From the NCBI GenBank assembly GCA_963920635.1, contig OY987299.1, positions 129,825,373 to 129,889,372 of the forward strand: DNA of 64,000 nt, written 5' to 3'. Each line of letters starts with the position of its first letter. The stretch's first letter is position 1. Position numbers and translations under genes: made by a program. The notes under the pieces are model-generated. The model made no database searches. It worked only from the letters and a program-made list of their open reading frames with translations, and was not told the DNA's origin. Shown piece after piece: positions 11,061 to 20,985 of this stretch. Origin of the DNA: Pseudeuparius sepicola (lineage: Eukaryota; Arthropoda; Insecta; Coleoptera; Anthribidae).

Positions 11061-12543
11061 ATGAGCTGGCGAGTATCTAAAACTTTAGAAGCCGTAATTG
11101 GATGGCAAAAAATTGCGTTACGGAGAAACAATTTTTAGTGGAAGAATTAGTAGAAGTACATCTGGAAATTAGCAGAGGACCAAAATTGCTTGGGTCTGAG
11201 AACAACAAATATTGAATTTTGCGAAGAGATTGCATCTTATAAGAAAAAGTTACGATCTGAACTAAGAATCTTGATAAAAAAAATCTAATCATCAAAAAAT
11301 GCAAAACATTCTCCACAGCCGTGTAGTATCCAACTTCACTCTCACTTCTATACGGTATAGGTATGCAAAGACGTGTTTCCGGGAACACATCTATACAGGG
11401 TGTCCCACAACTGTTGGAAACAAATTTAACTAGAGATTATCTGGCTAAAAATAAGACTTTTTCCAATAAACATATGGTCTATCTACCTTCGTTTTCAACA
11501 TACAGGTTGAAAATTAAACAAAAATCGATTTTTTTAAGTTTATTTCTAAACAAATTGTCGTATCGCTTTGAAGTTTGGTACGTATTAGCAGTTTAGTCAC
11601 CATTGTGAACAATATGAGCTCCAAACTTCCATCAGTGGCGTACATACGGGGTTTAAACTTTATATTTTTCTCAAGATGCAATGATAATAAGGGTAAGATT
11701 AGCGAGTGTAAATGTAATAATTACAAATCATACCTATCTTTTGATTTGGTTAATGTTACACCGTACTGATGATTGCCAAATAGCATGAAACACGTGTATG
11801 CGGTTACTAGTTTTGTCTTTTTGCTAACTTTGAGTGTTTGCCCATTATCACCTTTTCTTGTAATTTATATTTTTCTTTAAAAAATGTGCTTAGCGGCAAG
11901 TACCTATTTCCAAAAAGTAAAATTACATTCTCCAATGCACTACGAACAAAAAATGTATCTTGGTATTTTTGCATATTTCGCTTGGTTGCGTCACAAAACG
12001 CATTTTTGTCAACCAATACTTAAATAACTCAGTTTTCGTTTATCATCCAAAAGATTCTGGCGAGGTAGAGCTGCAGATATCCTCAACGCAGATTCATATC
12101 AGACGAATTTAACAAAAACCATATTTAAAATTGACGTGATTAGATCCCAGAGGCTATCAGGCGAAAAGCGGCCGTGTTATCGACTCAACTAATGCGTTTG
12201 GTGACATATATTCCTCAAAAACTTTAACACTATGTAAACTGATCCGTAATTTGATACTTTTCTATCGGAAACCGTGTGCGAGCGACACCTATGGGTAAGA
12301 AACTTGCAGAAACGTGGAATCTAGGTTCCGAACAGCCGGGTTACCTATCTAAACGCCACAAAACTATTACAGAAACGTACTTGCATCAACAATAGTACTT
12401 CTAGGTCCCATTCAACAGGTGTATTTACATGGATATTAAAATTTACCTAGAGCGCTGTCGACACATGAATATTAAAATTAACCTAGAGCACTTGATATTT
12501 TTAAGATCAAATTAATAAGAATTTCCAGTGTGGTTGCTTTACG

Positions 12544-12900
12544 CTAATTCCTCATATGTTTTCCGCCATTTAAGTTCGTTTTAGTAGACACATTAATGTT
12601 AAGAAATCGAAAGAATGTTGAAAAAGTATCAAGTTGCAAGTCTAAAGCTATCGTTTTACCACTCCTATATGGAGTTAGACACCCAAGACGAGGTGGAAGT
12701 CGAGGTGACTCGAGATTCCACCAAGTCATGACTGCGAAGAAGACCAATGGGGTGAAGGCGCTGCTACGGAATCCCAATCTTGGGGTGAAGATCAATCCTG
12801 AGACAAAGGTTGGACTCAAGACCAATCCTGGGGGTGAAAGCGTTGGGAAGACACCAAGGACCAATCCTTGAATAAGCGCACAGACCACTACTGGGGGCAC
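12544..12900 (-). CDS. uncertain open frame in left arm (118 codons)
   Basis: A 118-codon frame on this strand overlaps a 91-codon frame on the other strand (12596-12871), and both are kept in the right-arm copy. The region is GC-richer than its surroundings and contains an imperfect repeat of about 27 bp (an AATCCTGGGG-type word). On the plus strand that repeat gives an NPxxGVK-like pattern. Neither product resembles a family I know, and two overlapping open frames are expected from a repeat without stops. A polyadenylation-like AATAAA lies near 13,041 on the plus strand, which slightly favours the plus-strand reading. Confidence 0.15.
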   Translation of the reverse strand: MPPVVVCALIQGLVLGVFPTLSPPGLVLSPTFVSGLIFTPRLGFRSSAFTPLVFFAVMTWWNLESPRLPPRLGCLTPYRSGKTIALDLQLDTFSTFFRFLNINVSTKTNLNGGKHMRN

Positions 12901-13156
12901 CTGGAGCGAGGAGGGGTGCTACCAACCAAGGGCGGTGGAGAGAAACGTTCTCCGCCAAGTTCCTCCGGGAATGAGCAAATCGGCGGGAATTCCGCAATCA
13001 GGAGCTTGATGCAGTGGTTCAGGGGCAATCTGTATAACTAAATAAAAAAATTTAAACTTATCCTGTTTTTTATGAACTACCACAACATTTAAAAGCAAAA
13101 ACGAATCATATATTTACAAAAATATCAAAGATTTCAACGAAATCTTTGTACAAGTA

Positions 13157-13990
13157 AAAAAAACTTTTTTTATGGAACACTCTATATATTTAGGATTTTT
13201 TTTATTACGATATATACATGTTTGATTTCGCATGATAGTACAGGATATAAATAATCACAACCCTTCAATATAACTTGTTGATTTTTTGAAAACTAAAGGT
13301 TGTGGTAATGAGTTAAAATATACGAGAACACTCTGTACATGGTTCAATAGCTGTCAATGTTATCAATATAAAAATTTCGATCTTTTTTAATATGACAAAC
13401 TCAACTAATAAAAATTCACGCTAAAACATAAAAAAAGTCGAACATATATTAAAATCTTTGTACTGACTTCAGTCCAGAGCATTGCTACTAAAACAACTTG
13501 ATACTTCTGTTAATGGATGTACCTACCCAGATTACGTAATAAAATCATATGATACTTAAATTACGCAATGCATTTCGCACTATGCTATATTTGCAAACCA
13601 AGGAACTCTCGCGAAACTAAAACGTGCTTCAGGCGTCTAATCCAGACGGTGAAAAGAAAGTGCTTTTTTTTCTGCAGAAATTAGAAAGCTGTACGTGTCT
13701 TTCATCAAATTAACAATAAGCTGCTAGTTTTACATCGTTATAGGGATATATTTTTACATTATGTACATCTCTTGTTTTCTAGAAAGCTGAAATGCAAATA
13801 ACAACAACAAAAAATGAAAAGAAAGTGTCTTTTTCGGCATTACGTGGAGATGTACATACTTTCGCACATTATGTCAATGTAATACAGACAATTCCTTAGC
13901 GACATGTCAAAAGGATGCGCGCTTTTAGGCGAAATATCTTCTATTGGGCATTTTATTTTATTTTAGGTTTTTATGGGAGCATATTTTAAA
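13157..13990. repeat. left inner arm, diverged inverted repeat
   Basis: Blocks such as AGCTGTCAATGTTATCAATA, CTAATCCAGACGGTGAAAAG and CTCGCGAAACTAAAACGTGC occur in reverse complement at 20.9-21.4 kb. Between them are substitutions and indels, giving much lower identity than the outer arms. The outermost 170 bp resembles a mariner-type MITE (GGAACACTCTATATAT). The end at 13,880-13,990 is a partial copy of the MITE seen whole at 46,454-46,737. Confidence 0.7.
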
Positions 13991-14268
13991 ATTATATGTC
14001 TTTTTTCTAGAAAGCGAGAATGAAAATATGAACAGCAAAAAATTAGTGCATGAAAATGCAATGTCGCATTAAAGACTAGTCAAACGATTCGATTGCGATT
14101 ATTTTCGATTTGATATTAGAAAATAAAAACTATACTTACATTATTTGAATCTTATCTGCAGCTCAGAAGACACTAAACACTTTCACATTTGTAATTTGCA
14201 CGTTCCAATAGGTATTTTCTTTTTGCAGAGTGAAATAAAAGCATAGAACGTTGGTTTCACTAACATTA

Positions 14269-14274
14269 TTTATT
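14269..14274 (-). terminator. candidate polyadenylation signal AATAAA
   Basis: AATAAA on the minus strand about 212 bases after the stop codon of the spliced gene. It is a plausible cleavage signal. Other AT-rich candidates lie nearby. Confidence 0.35.
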
Positions 14275-14442
14275 AAAAAAAACTAAAGCTATATAATAAA
14301 AATAAAAAATATGTATAATAAAAATAAAAAACTATAAACTATAACTTAAAACTACTTTATACAATATATACAATTTACAAGGATATGAAAATGGAGGAAC
14401 TTACGCACACGCACACACATTCACACAAAAATTCATACTAAG

Positions 14443-14549
14443 AAGGGAATATGATTTTAATAAGATGATACTTGAAAGAACAAAACTACTCTTTAGGTTT
14501 TAATTTTGTTCTTTCAAGTATTATCTTATTAAAATCATATTCTTTCCTT
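14443..14549. repeat. near-perfect snapback across the gene's 3' end
   Basis: About 43 bases (14443-14485) immediately after the stop codon are the near-perfect reverse complement of 14504-14549, which encodes the last residues of the spliced gene. The 18-nt loop holds the stop codon and terminal codons. A transcript would fold into a long hairpin. It probably arose by snapback copying of the coding end. Confidence 0.85.
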
Positions 14550-15858
14550 AACTTTTCATGTTTGGCAAGTATCTCTCTCCCCCTCTCTAGTATTCTCTCT
14601 AGCTCTCTCACACCATACTCTAGATCCCTTTCAATCTCACCATTTCTCATTTCACATAGCTCACGTGTTCTTAACATGCTCTCAACAACAACACTCACAC
14701 CCCCATCGCACTGACTCACTTGCGTAAGTGGCTCTATTTCCATATCCTTCTTCGGCCTCAGCACCTCCTTCAGCTGTTGCATCTTCTTCATCCCCCTTCC
14801 CGTCGAAGTTGAAGCGGCACTAGCCCCCAAGCACCGCTTCTTCGTTTGACGGGCTGATTCAGGGGAGGCGGGAGACGAAGAAGCTGCAACAGCTGGAGAA
14901 GGGAGCTTAATCTTCAGCTTAGGCAAGGGCCGCTTCTCGCCTCTGGTCACAGGAGAGCCGGGTGGTGACGGCCCCTCCTGGGCAGCTGGGGGCGGCGGCA
15001 GCTCTTTTACCAACTCTTGACAGGCCAGCTCAGGGGAGGCGGGGGGCGAAGAAACGACAGCAGCCGGGCGGGGGAGCCTGATTCGCAGCTTCAAGGGCCG
15101 CTTCTTGCCTCTGGTCACAGGAGAGCCGGGTGGTGACGGCCCCTCCTGGGCAGCTGGGGGCGGCGGCAGCTCTTTTGCCAACTCCGGCAACTTGCACCTC
15201 TTCGTTTCCGAAGGTGGCAGTGCCGAAGTCGACACTGCCGGCTGCTCCAGGACGCTCTCCTGTGCCCGCTCAAGGATCTTGATCCCTAGTTCCCTGGCTA
15301 TATCCTCCACCTCGTCGCTACTATCATGAATGGTAATAGCCGGAGAGGGTGGCTGAAAAGGAAAACAAATAAGTACAATACACGATAAAGCCAATAATTT
15401 TAAAAAATATGTATATAGAAAATTAAAAACTCACTAGATTCAGATCCTTGAGCGGAATTCCGAGGATCTCCGACTGCATATCTTTAATAAATAGCTCTTC
15501 TTCTTCACTACTATCCAGAATCGAGATAGTTTCCATCTCGGGAGAGCTGGGCTGGAAAACCAAACAAGAGATAAGTATAATGTGTACACGTATAAAATGT
15601 ATCCAAAAATATTTTTGATATTTTATTCACGATATCTACTGGATACAACATTCTAACTAGGTTGGGCATCTTCCTAGTGGCGGTCGAGGTCGGGACCGTC
15701 CTTGGAGCCGTTGTTGAGGCCTATAAAAAAATATGTGATGAATATTATGCAATAATTAAGATATACAACTCAATGAACAAAATAAAAATGTAAAATTTAC
15801 TTACGGGCCTCACAACTTGATTCCCCAAAATGATTATACGTGGAGTCTCGGCAGACAT
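14486..15858 (-). CDS. four-exon gene: SIM-like, Pro-rich, coiled-coil protein
   Basis: Exons on the minus strand are 15858-15805, 15720-15658, 15551-15435 and 15352-14486. Donors read GTAAGT, GTTAGA and GTGAGT. Acceptors end in TATAG, TCCAG and TTCAG. All junctions are phase 0, giving about 366 residues. A later donor (GTAGAT, exon 2 ending at 15640) adds six residues. I chose the start reading MSAETP because it has A at -3 and leads directly into a strong donor. Exons 3 and 4 open alike (PSSPE and PPSPA), each followed by a hydrophobic-acidic stretch, ISILDSSEEEE and ITIHDSSDEVED, which match SUMO-interaction motifs. Residues about 138-249 are two copies of a 56-residue module (PPPPAAQEGPSPPGSP, then a Lys/Arg-Leu segment); the matching DNA repeats are 168 bp apart. 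The last 60 residues are a charged coiled coil. The coding part is GC-rich against AT-rich flanks. The family is not recognised. The motifs suggest a nuclear adaptor protein. Confidence 0.75.
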
Positions 15859-16019
15859 GATCACAGGTACTAGGTTAAATTTGCAGCTTGATATATAAAC
15901 TGATGAACCTACTGGAGAGCGATTGCTTTTTATGAAGGAGAAAATGCAAAAATTGCATATGGCACATTGGTGATGATCGTCTGAGATCAAAATGCAACTA
16001 TGCAAGATTGCAAGAATAT

Positions 16020-17518
16020 AACACCGGATCTAAATCGATCGAGGTAAAAAATTTATGCTCCAATTTCTTAGGTCGTCACTCTAATGCGTCAGCTAGATTG
16101 CAAAATGCGACTCGACAAAAAAAACGGAAGTAAAATCTAAATATGAGAAAATGGTGCACATGAAAACTAAATTTTTGAAATCTTAACGTGATTATACCAC
16201 GTTTGAATGTTAAAAAATTTAGAGCACTTGAACTTTTTTCGGATAATTAAAAAAATTTTTGAGTAAAAATGATGGTATAAAATTGCAAGTCAAAATATTT
16301 ATCCCGCTGTACCCGCTTCCTTGAAATGTGATTTCTCAATTCACCTTCTAAATTTCAAATGAGAGAAAGTTGAAGATTAGAAAATACAAATCGTGATCTT
16401 GGAGGAAAGTTAAGATCTTATTTTTAAAATCGTAAATTGTTCGCAATGTTGCATCTTTTTAGCTTTGTCTCCTTAACAAACATTGTGCTCAATTATAATT
16501 ATATGGCTTAGCACAAAATTCGACGTCTTCTTTCCACTTCTCACGTGGAACCATAACAGTTTTTACTTGTTGCGGAAAACAAATTTGCTCATAAAATTAA
16601 AACGAGGTAACTGACATTTTTAAATAAAAAAATCGCTAAATGATTTTCTTTTTTTTACAAAAAAATTCATAGTAGACCTTGAACATTGAGATTAAGACTT
16701 GAAATTTTGCACTAACGTAGAGTTTTTTGTGGTCTGACGAAGAATAAAAATTTTACAGAGGTGTCTCCATTCCAAACGGGCCACACTGTAGATATAATAC
16801 CGTCAACCTTTACTGCAATAAGTCACTACAGGGTTAACCCCCATTCTGTAGATCCCAAAATATTCACAAGGCAAAATAAATGTGTGCAGGGTCGGATTAA
16901 AAATAATATCTAAAACATAAATAAAAATTAAAAAATGTAAATATTCACTGTCCAATCCTGATTATAGGAAACCAAGAAATTATGCTGTTAATCCCATTAC
17001 AGAAGGGTCGGTTTTATTGCAGCTTAGGAATCGGTAGGTACGGTATATCTTGAAACACTATACCTTCCTGAAAGGAATCCATTTTATAGGATATTTGTCA
17101 ACACAAATGTCGAATTCATCTACATAGGCTGGTTCGTGACATATAGAACACTTTATTATTTATTATAGCATGTAGAAAATATACTTTGTTTTAACAACGC
17201 CTTAAACAAAAATGTAAGTTGTTATGATTTTGTCATTATTTATACAGCTAAGTAACTAAATCTTTGATTTTGGAGATATTTGCCTGAACTTTTTTGTTTG
17301 ATAGGTCTTATAAAGCCGCTTCTTTTGTTCTTCCTACTTAAATGCAAATCTACGATCTTTATATCCCCGTTTCCACGTACCTAAACCATTTAGCGATTTT
17401 TTTATTTAGTCGTCAGTGTTGATCAGAACTCCCAAAAGCCCTATATACCAAATTTTAGTGAGAAATATACAGGGAGTTATACAAGGTACCAAATTTAAAT
17501 AAAAAGGTATATTAAAGG
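16020..17518. other. interior of giant element, no gene recognised
   Basis: AT-rich with no long frame. It could hold the promoter and 5' untranslated exon of the spliced gene. A one-ended mariner-type terminus (GCCACACTGTAGATA) lies near 16,783, and another (ATACAGGGAGTTATAC) near 17,467. Confidence 0.4.
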
Positions 17519-17650
17519 TATACAGGGGATCGGCATAAGTCAGGCAACGCTCTCGAAATATCTTTCTTAATGCAAATTTGTTGACTTATGCCAATCCAAT
17601 TTTTTTTCTTAATGCAAATTTTTTGCCCGACTTATGCCGATCCCTGTATA
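17519..17650. mobile_element. 132-bp MITE with TATACAGGGGATCGG ends
   Basis: TATACAGGGGATCGGCATAA and its complement form inverted ends of about 28 bp, with internal repetition of CTTAATGCAAATTT. The TATA at each end is compatible with TA target duplication. It has no coding capacity. Confidence 0.8.
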
Positions 17651-17696
17651 AGGAGCCATGGAATAGCTTCAAAACAGCTGAACGGTCAACAGGAGA

Positions 17697-18131
17697 AGCA
17701 ACTCGAAAAACGTCTAAGCGAATCGAAACGAGTAAATTACTCGAAAGGCGTTTTGAAAAACATCTAAGCGACTTGAAAAACGTCTAAACGACTCGAAAAC
17801 GACTAAACGACTCGGAAAAACATCTAAGCGTCTCGAAAAACGACCAAACGACTCTGAAAACGACTTGTCGTTTTGAGAGTCGTTTAGACGTTTTCAGAGT
17901 CGTTTCAACGTTTTTATAGTCGTTTTTCGAGACGCTTAGATGTTTTTCCGAGTCGTTTAGACGTTTTCAGAGTCGTTTCAACGTTTTTATAGTCGTTTTC
18001 ACAGACGCTTAGACGTTTTTCCGAGTCGTTTAGACGTTTTCAGAGTCGTTTAGTCGTTTCTATAATCGTTTTCGCAGTCGCTTAGACGTTTTTCAGAGTC
18101 GTTTAGACGTTTTTCAAGTTGTTTAGACCTT
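17697..18131. repeat. palindromic minisatellite centred at 17,865
   Basis: About 9 units of a roughly 18-20-bp word (GACTCGAAAAACGTCTAAGC) run from the left. After the centre GACTTGTC they continue as the reverse complement (GTCGTTTAGACGTTTTTC) for about 14 units. Arms are unequal (about 170 and 265 bp). The 69-codon frame at 17578-17787 runs into the array and is not a gene. Confidence 0.85.
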
Positions 18132-18858
18132 TTTCGAACCATGTTCGTTCATTCGATTCCATGGTATTTGATCATAATCCACGGACGTGAACATATTCTG
18201 TGTGCGCAATACATTTTCAGCATCACATGTGATGTCTTCGTCAATGAGGAAATTTTCATGTTTTTAATTTGTTACCTAAATGTCAATATCTTGTATGCCA
18301 TCTTTACAATGGATATTTATATGAGCGGACATCTCCGTGAAAGAGTGAATTTTAAGCTGATTAATTGCACATTCATATTGTGCGTCCATATACAAAAACT
18401 GACGAGATAGATTTTCATAAAAATCATTAATCTAACCAAAGATTTCTGCACTCCTGTTGACTAGTGCTGCGACGTATTTCACAATACTGACTAGATTAAA
18501 CAGAGTTCAAAGTTTTAAGAACAAAAAATGTATCTATAAACATGAATGATACGCCTAGTTTTAGAGATTTAGAACTTTTAAGAAAAAAAGTTATTTTCAT
18601 ATATTTTACCTCTGAGATATCGACTTCAAACTCGGCTAGTAAGGTCCATAACTACTGAACCCCATTTACGAGTGGTATGCCAGGATAAATAAATGCACGA
18701 AAAACGCTTCCCCACTACCACGTGCAATGACTTTATTTTGTTGTCTTATATATAATTTAAAACATGTTAGTAGAAAGATATGGAAATACATGGATTTGAT
18801 AGGTAACCAGTGGATACCATTTACCTATAAAATTTAAACATTACAATTAATGTCTTCA
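18132..18858. other. interior of giant element, no gene recognised
   Basis: An 89-codon frame at 18141-18410 is hydrophobic and AT-driven, with no motif. Nothing else is seen. Confidence 0.4.
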
Positions 18859-19119
18859 CTAAAAAAAATAAAGTTTATTTCTGATTTTTTCACGTTTTTT
18901 CTTAACACCTACAAGAACATTAATGTTTTTAACAGGGCTGTAGGATGATGATCGACATACTTTTCTATCAACACTTAAGTAATTTTTAAGACACTGTAAA
19001 CGCCTAACAACTGAATGTAACTCTTTGACATCTGTCAACGCGTTCTTTTTTGTCTTACTTGACGATTTCTTAACGCTTGTGACATTTTTGTGGCACCATT
19101 TACCATATTGTAAATACAT
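18859..19119 (-). CDS. short basic open frame, unknown
   Basis: Eighty-six codons, rich in Lys, Arg and Ser, with several KK and KKKREK clusters and no membrane segment. It is the only frame between 16 and 20.7 kb with a biased, protein-like composition. A small basic DNA-binding or packaging protein is conceivable, but length and AT bias also fit chance. No splice partners were recognised. Confidence 0.2.
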   Translation of the reverse strand: MYLQYGKWCHKNVTSVKKSSSKTKKNALTDVKELHSVVRRLQCLKNYLSVDRKVCRSSSYSPVKNINVLVGVKKKREKIRNKLYFF

Positions 19120-19199
19120 TCTGAACTAGTTAAAACGAAACCATTTAACGAGGTACAAAGTTCAAAATATTGCATAAAATTATATTAGGAAAATTCTAA

Positions 19200-19450
19200 T
19201 TTCGAAGTAAAAAATATGGGAACGCTCTTTTTAAAATCATAGGATTTTGTAGGATGTTTCCAAACCAATTCTCAAAGAAGTAGACTAAAAATTAAAGACC
19301 CGACACTTATTCTAGGAAATACGGACAACTGTGTTGATGAATGTTCAGTGTAATTTAGTAAAATAATATTGGCAGATAAGAGAAGTTATTATAGATAATT
19401 AGAACACAGGGTACAAAATCAGACAGGTGGCAAGTTGGTCCATCTCTTGC
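19200..19450 (+). pseudogene. Penelope-like element C-terminal fragment
   Basis: Read on the plus strand, it gives ILGNTDNCVDECSV followed after a stop by FSKI and an EHRVQNQTGGK tail. The same peptide occurs, less damaged, on the minus strand at 52.7-53.0 kb and 61.5-61.77 kb, where it follows PLE sequence. It corresponds to the conserved C-terminal tail after the GIY-YIG nuclease. It is broken by stops and frameshifts and is a passenger in the giant element. Confidence 0.6.
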
Positions 19451-20734
19451 TAATTTTATCCGTTGTATTTGTTCATATTCTTTGCTTTTAATACTCTAGT
19501 GACAACATTTTGACTTTAACCCCCACAAAAAAAATCTATCTTCTTTCATATTAGTCATATACACACTTTGTTTATAAACAATAATTGGTATGCCTAACCG
19601 CTTATTAAGCTGTAAGGACCTAACAGTCAAGCTGCATATCCGCGTAAATGTTTATCTGTTTATCTTTATTTCTTAGCTTTATGAATCTGTCAATATATTA
19701 AACTATACATTAAATTGAAGCCTCATGTAATTAATGGAAATCGTAAAATTCCTAACAAAAGTAGAAAAAAAATTATTTGTATATATTTACACATTTTTTT
19801 AAGTATTTTTGTTGACTATAAGTTACTAAAATTGCGTAAGTTTCGATATACCAAATGGGGAATATTTTGTTACCATTTACGATTTTCCAAATGTATTCCG
19901 TTTACAAAATTGGTTCTTTCCTATATAGTTTTTGTATCATTCTACTTTTAAAATGTTGGTGAATGCATGGGGAAGTACATATGGTTAGAGAATTGGTTGC
20001 TATTTCCTTCGGAAGTTTTAACTACATGTTACAATTTAATCCATTCACCCAACTCCTAAAGCCATATCAATACTAAAAAATCCCTATATTTTGTAATAAA
20101 AAAATAGGGACCGACTCCACTATTTCACCAATATTGGTCAAAACCATAGAAAAATATATAAAACCTTAGCAATCCTGGTAAAGTTTACAACAAACTTTGC
20201 TTTCGGAGGTGCTACTTTGAAAATTTGATATGATTTGTCTGATGCCTCTATGAAGTTTTAATTATATTTAATATTGAGAGTAGACAGAGCTAGGGACGCG
20301 TGTTTTTTATTTGCGATTTACCTACTAACAATTTTTTACTGTTGAATTCGTGTTGTTCGGTGAGAAAAATAGATTTTTAAAGTCCTAAGTAGGTATATTA
20401 ATTTTTGAAGATTCATTTTTTCCGTTGAGAATAGAAAGTTTTACTTTGATTTTTCACTAATAATAACTAAGTTTTTTATATGCCCACTTACACTGTGGAA
20501 TAGTGTAACAGTTAAACCCCTGCTTTCTTCCCCAACTGATAAAGACAAAATCCTTTCTCAATAAACTATGATTATCTATAGCACTTTATTATTAATCATA
20601 CAAAATTATTGCATATCAAGAAAGTGTGATTGATTTCACTCGTTGAGCATTCTATTTTTAGGAGCATGTTTTTATTGTATACATAATTATTTTTCTAACA
20701 CTATTATTAACTGCCAACTTAATTTGAATATAAT
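19451..20734. other. interior of giant element, no gene recognised
   Basis: AT-rich. The 78-codon frame at 19715-19951 lacks any motif. Confidence 0.4.
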
Positions 20735-20985
20735 CATAGAATAAATAGCTTCACAACAGAAGCTCCCTTAAGGATATGTGTTAAAAAAACTAGCCTACAT
20801 TTCAATTTACAGAAAAATAATCAATATCTTAATCATAACTTTGGTCCTAATACCTACCTTAGCATTGCGGATTAATGTAAAATCAAATAAAATGCACAAT
20901 GTTTATCCCTTTAGAAGATATTTCGCCTTTTGATACACACGTCACTAAGGAATTGTCTGTATTACTTTGTTAGTCTGTGACATAA
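20735..20985. mobile_element. diverged MITE copy within right inner arm
   Basis: Reverse-complement relative of 46,454-46,737. Shared blocks include AGAATAAATAGCTT, ACAGAAGC, ATTTCAATTTACAGAAA and GGAATTGTCTGTATTAC. The left inner arm has only part of this copy. Confidence 0.6.

Larger units (their letters stand above)
9759..13156. repeat. left outer terminal inverted repeat (3,398 bp)
   Basis: It matches 22250-25764 in reverse complement almost base for base. Translated segments differ by only 0-2 residues per 60-90 codons. Near-identity stops at TTGTACAAGTA, just inside a small hairpin (AAAGATTTC / GAAATCTTT). The outer 1.3 kb is a higher-order repeat. The inner 2 kb is unique-looking and includes a lone mariner-type end (TATACAGGGTGTCCC near 11,393), a short tandem duplication of about 46 bp near 12,428-12,503 and a GC-richer open block at 12.5-13.0 kb. 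Confidence 0.9.

Noticed and set aside
11077..12023. Short frames in the arms (for example 11077-11388, 11807-12016) as duplicated genes
   Set aside because: Composition is AT-driven, opposite strands are equally open, and the right-arm versions change length through single substitutions.
14472..15329. Plus-strand frames at 14472-14714 and 15105-15329
   Set aside because: They are antisense shadows of exon 4 of the minus-strand gene.
15745..16005. 86-codon minus frame taken as a gene on its own
   Set aside because: Only its middle (MSAETP to the GTAAGT donor) is used as exon 1; the rest is untranslated sequence and intron.
17578..17787. 69-codon plus-strand frame
   Set aside because: It runs out of a MITE into the minisatellite and has no motif.
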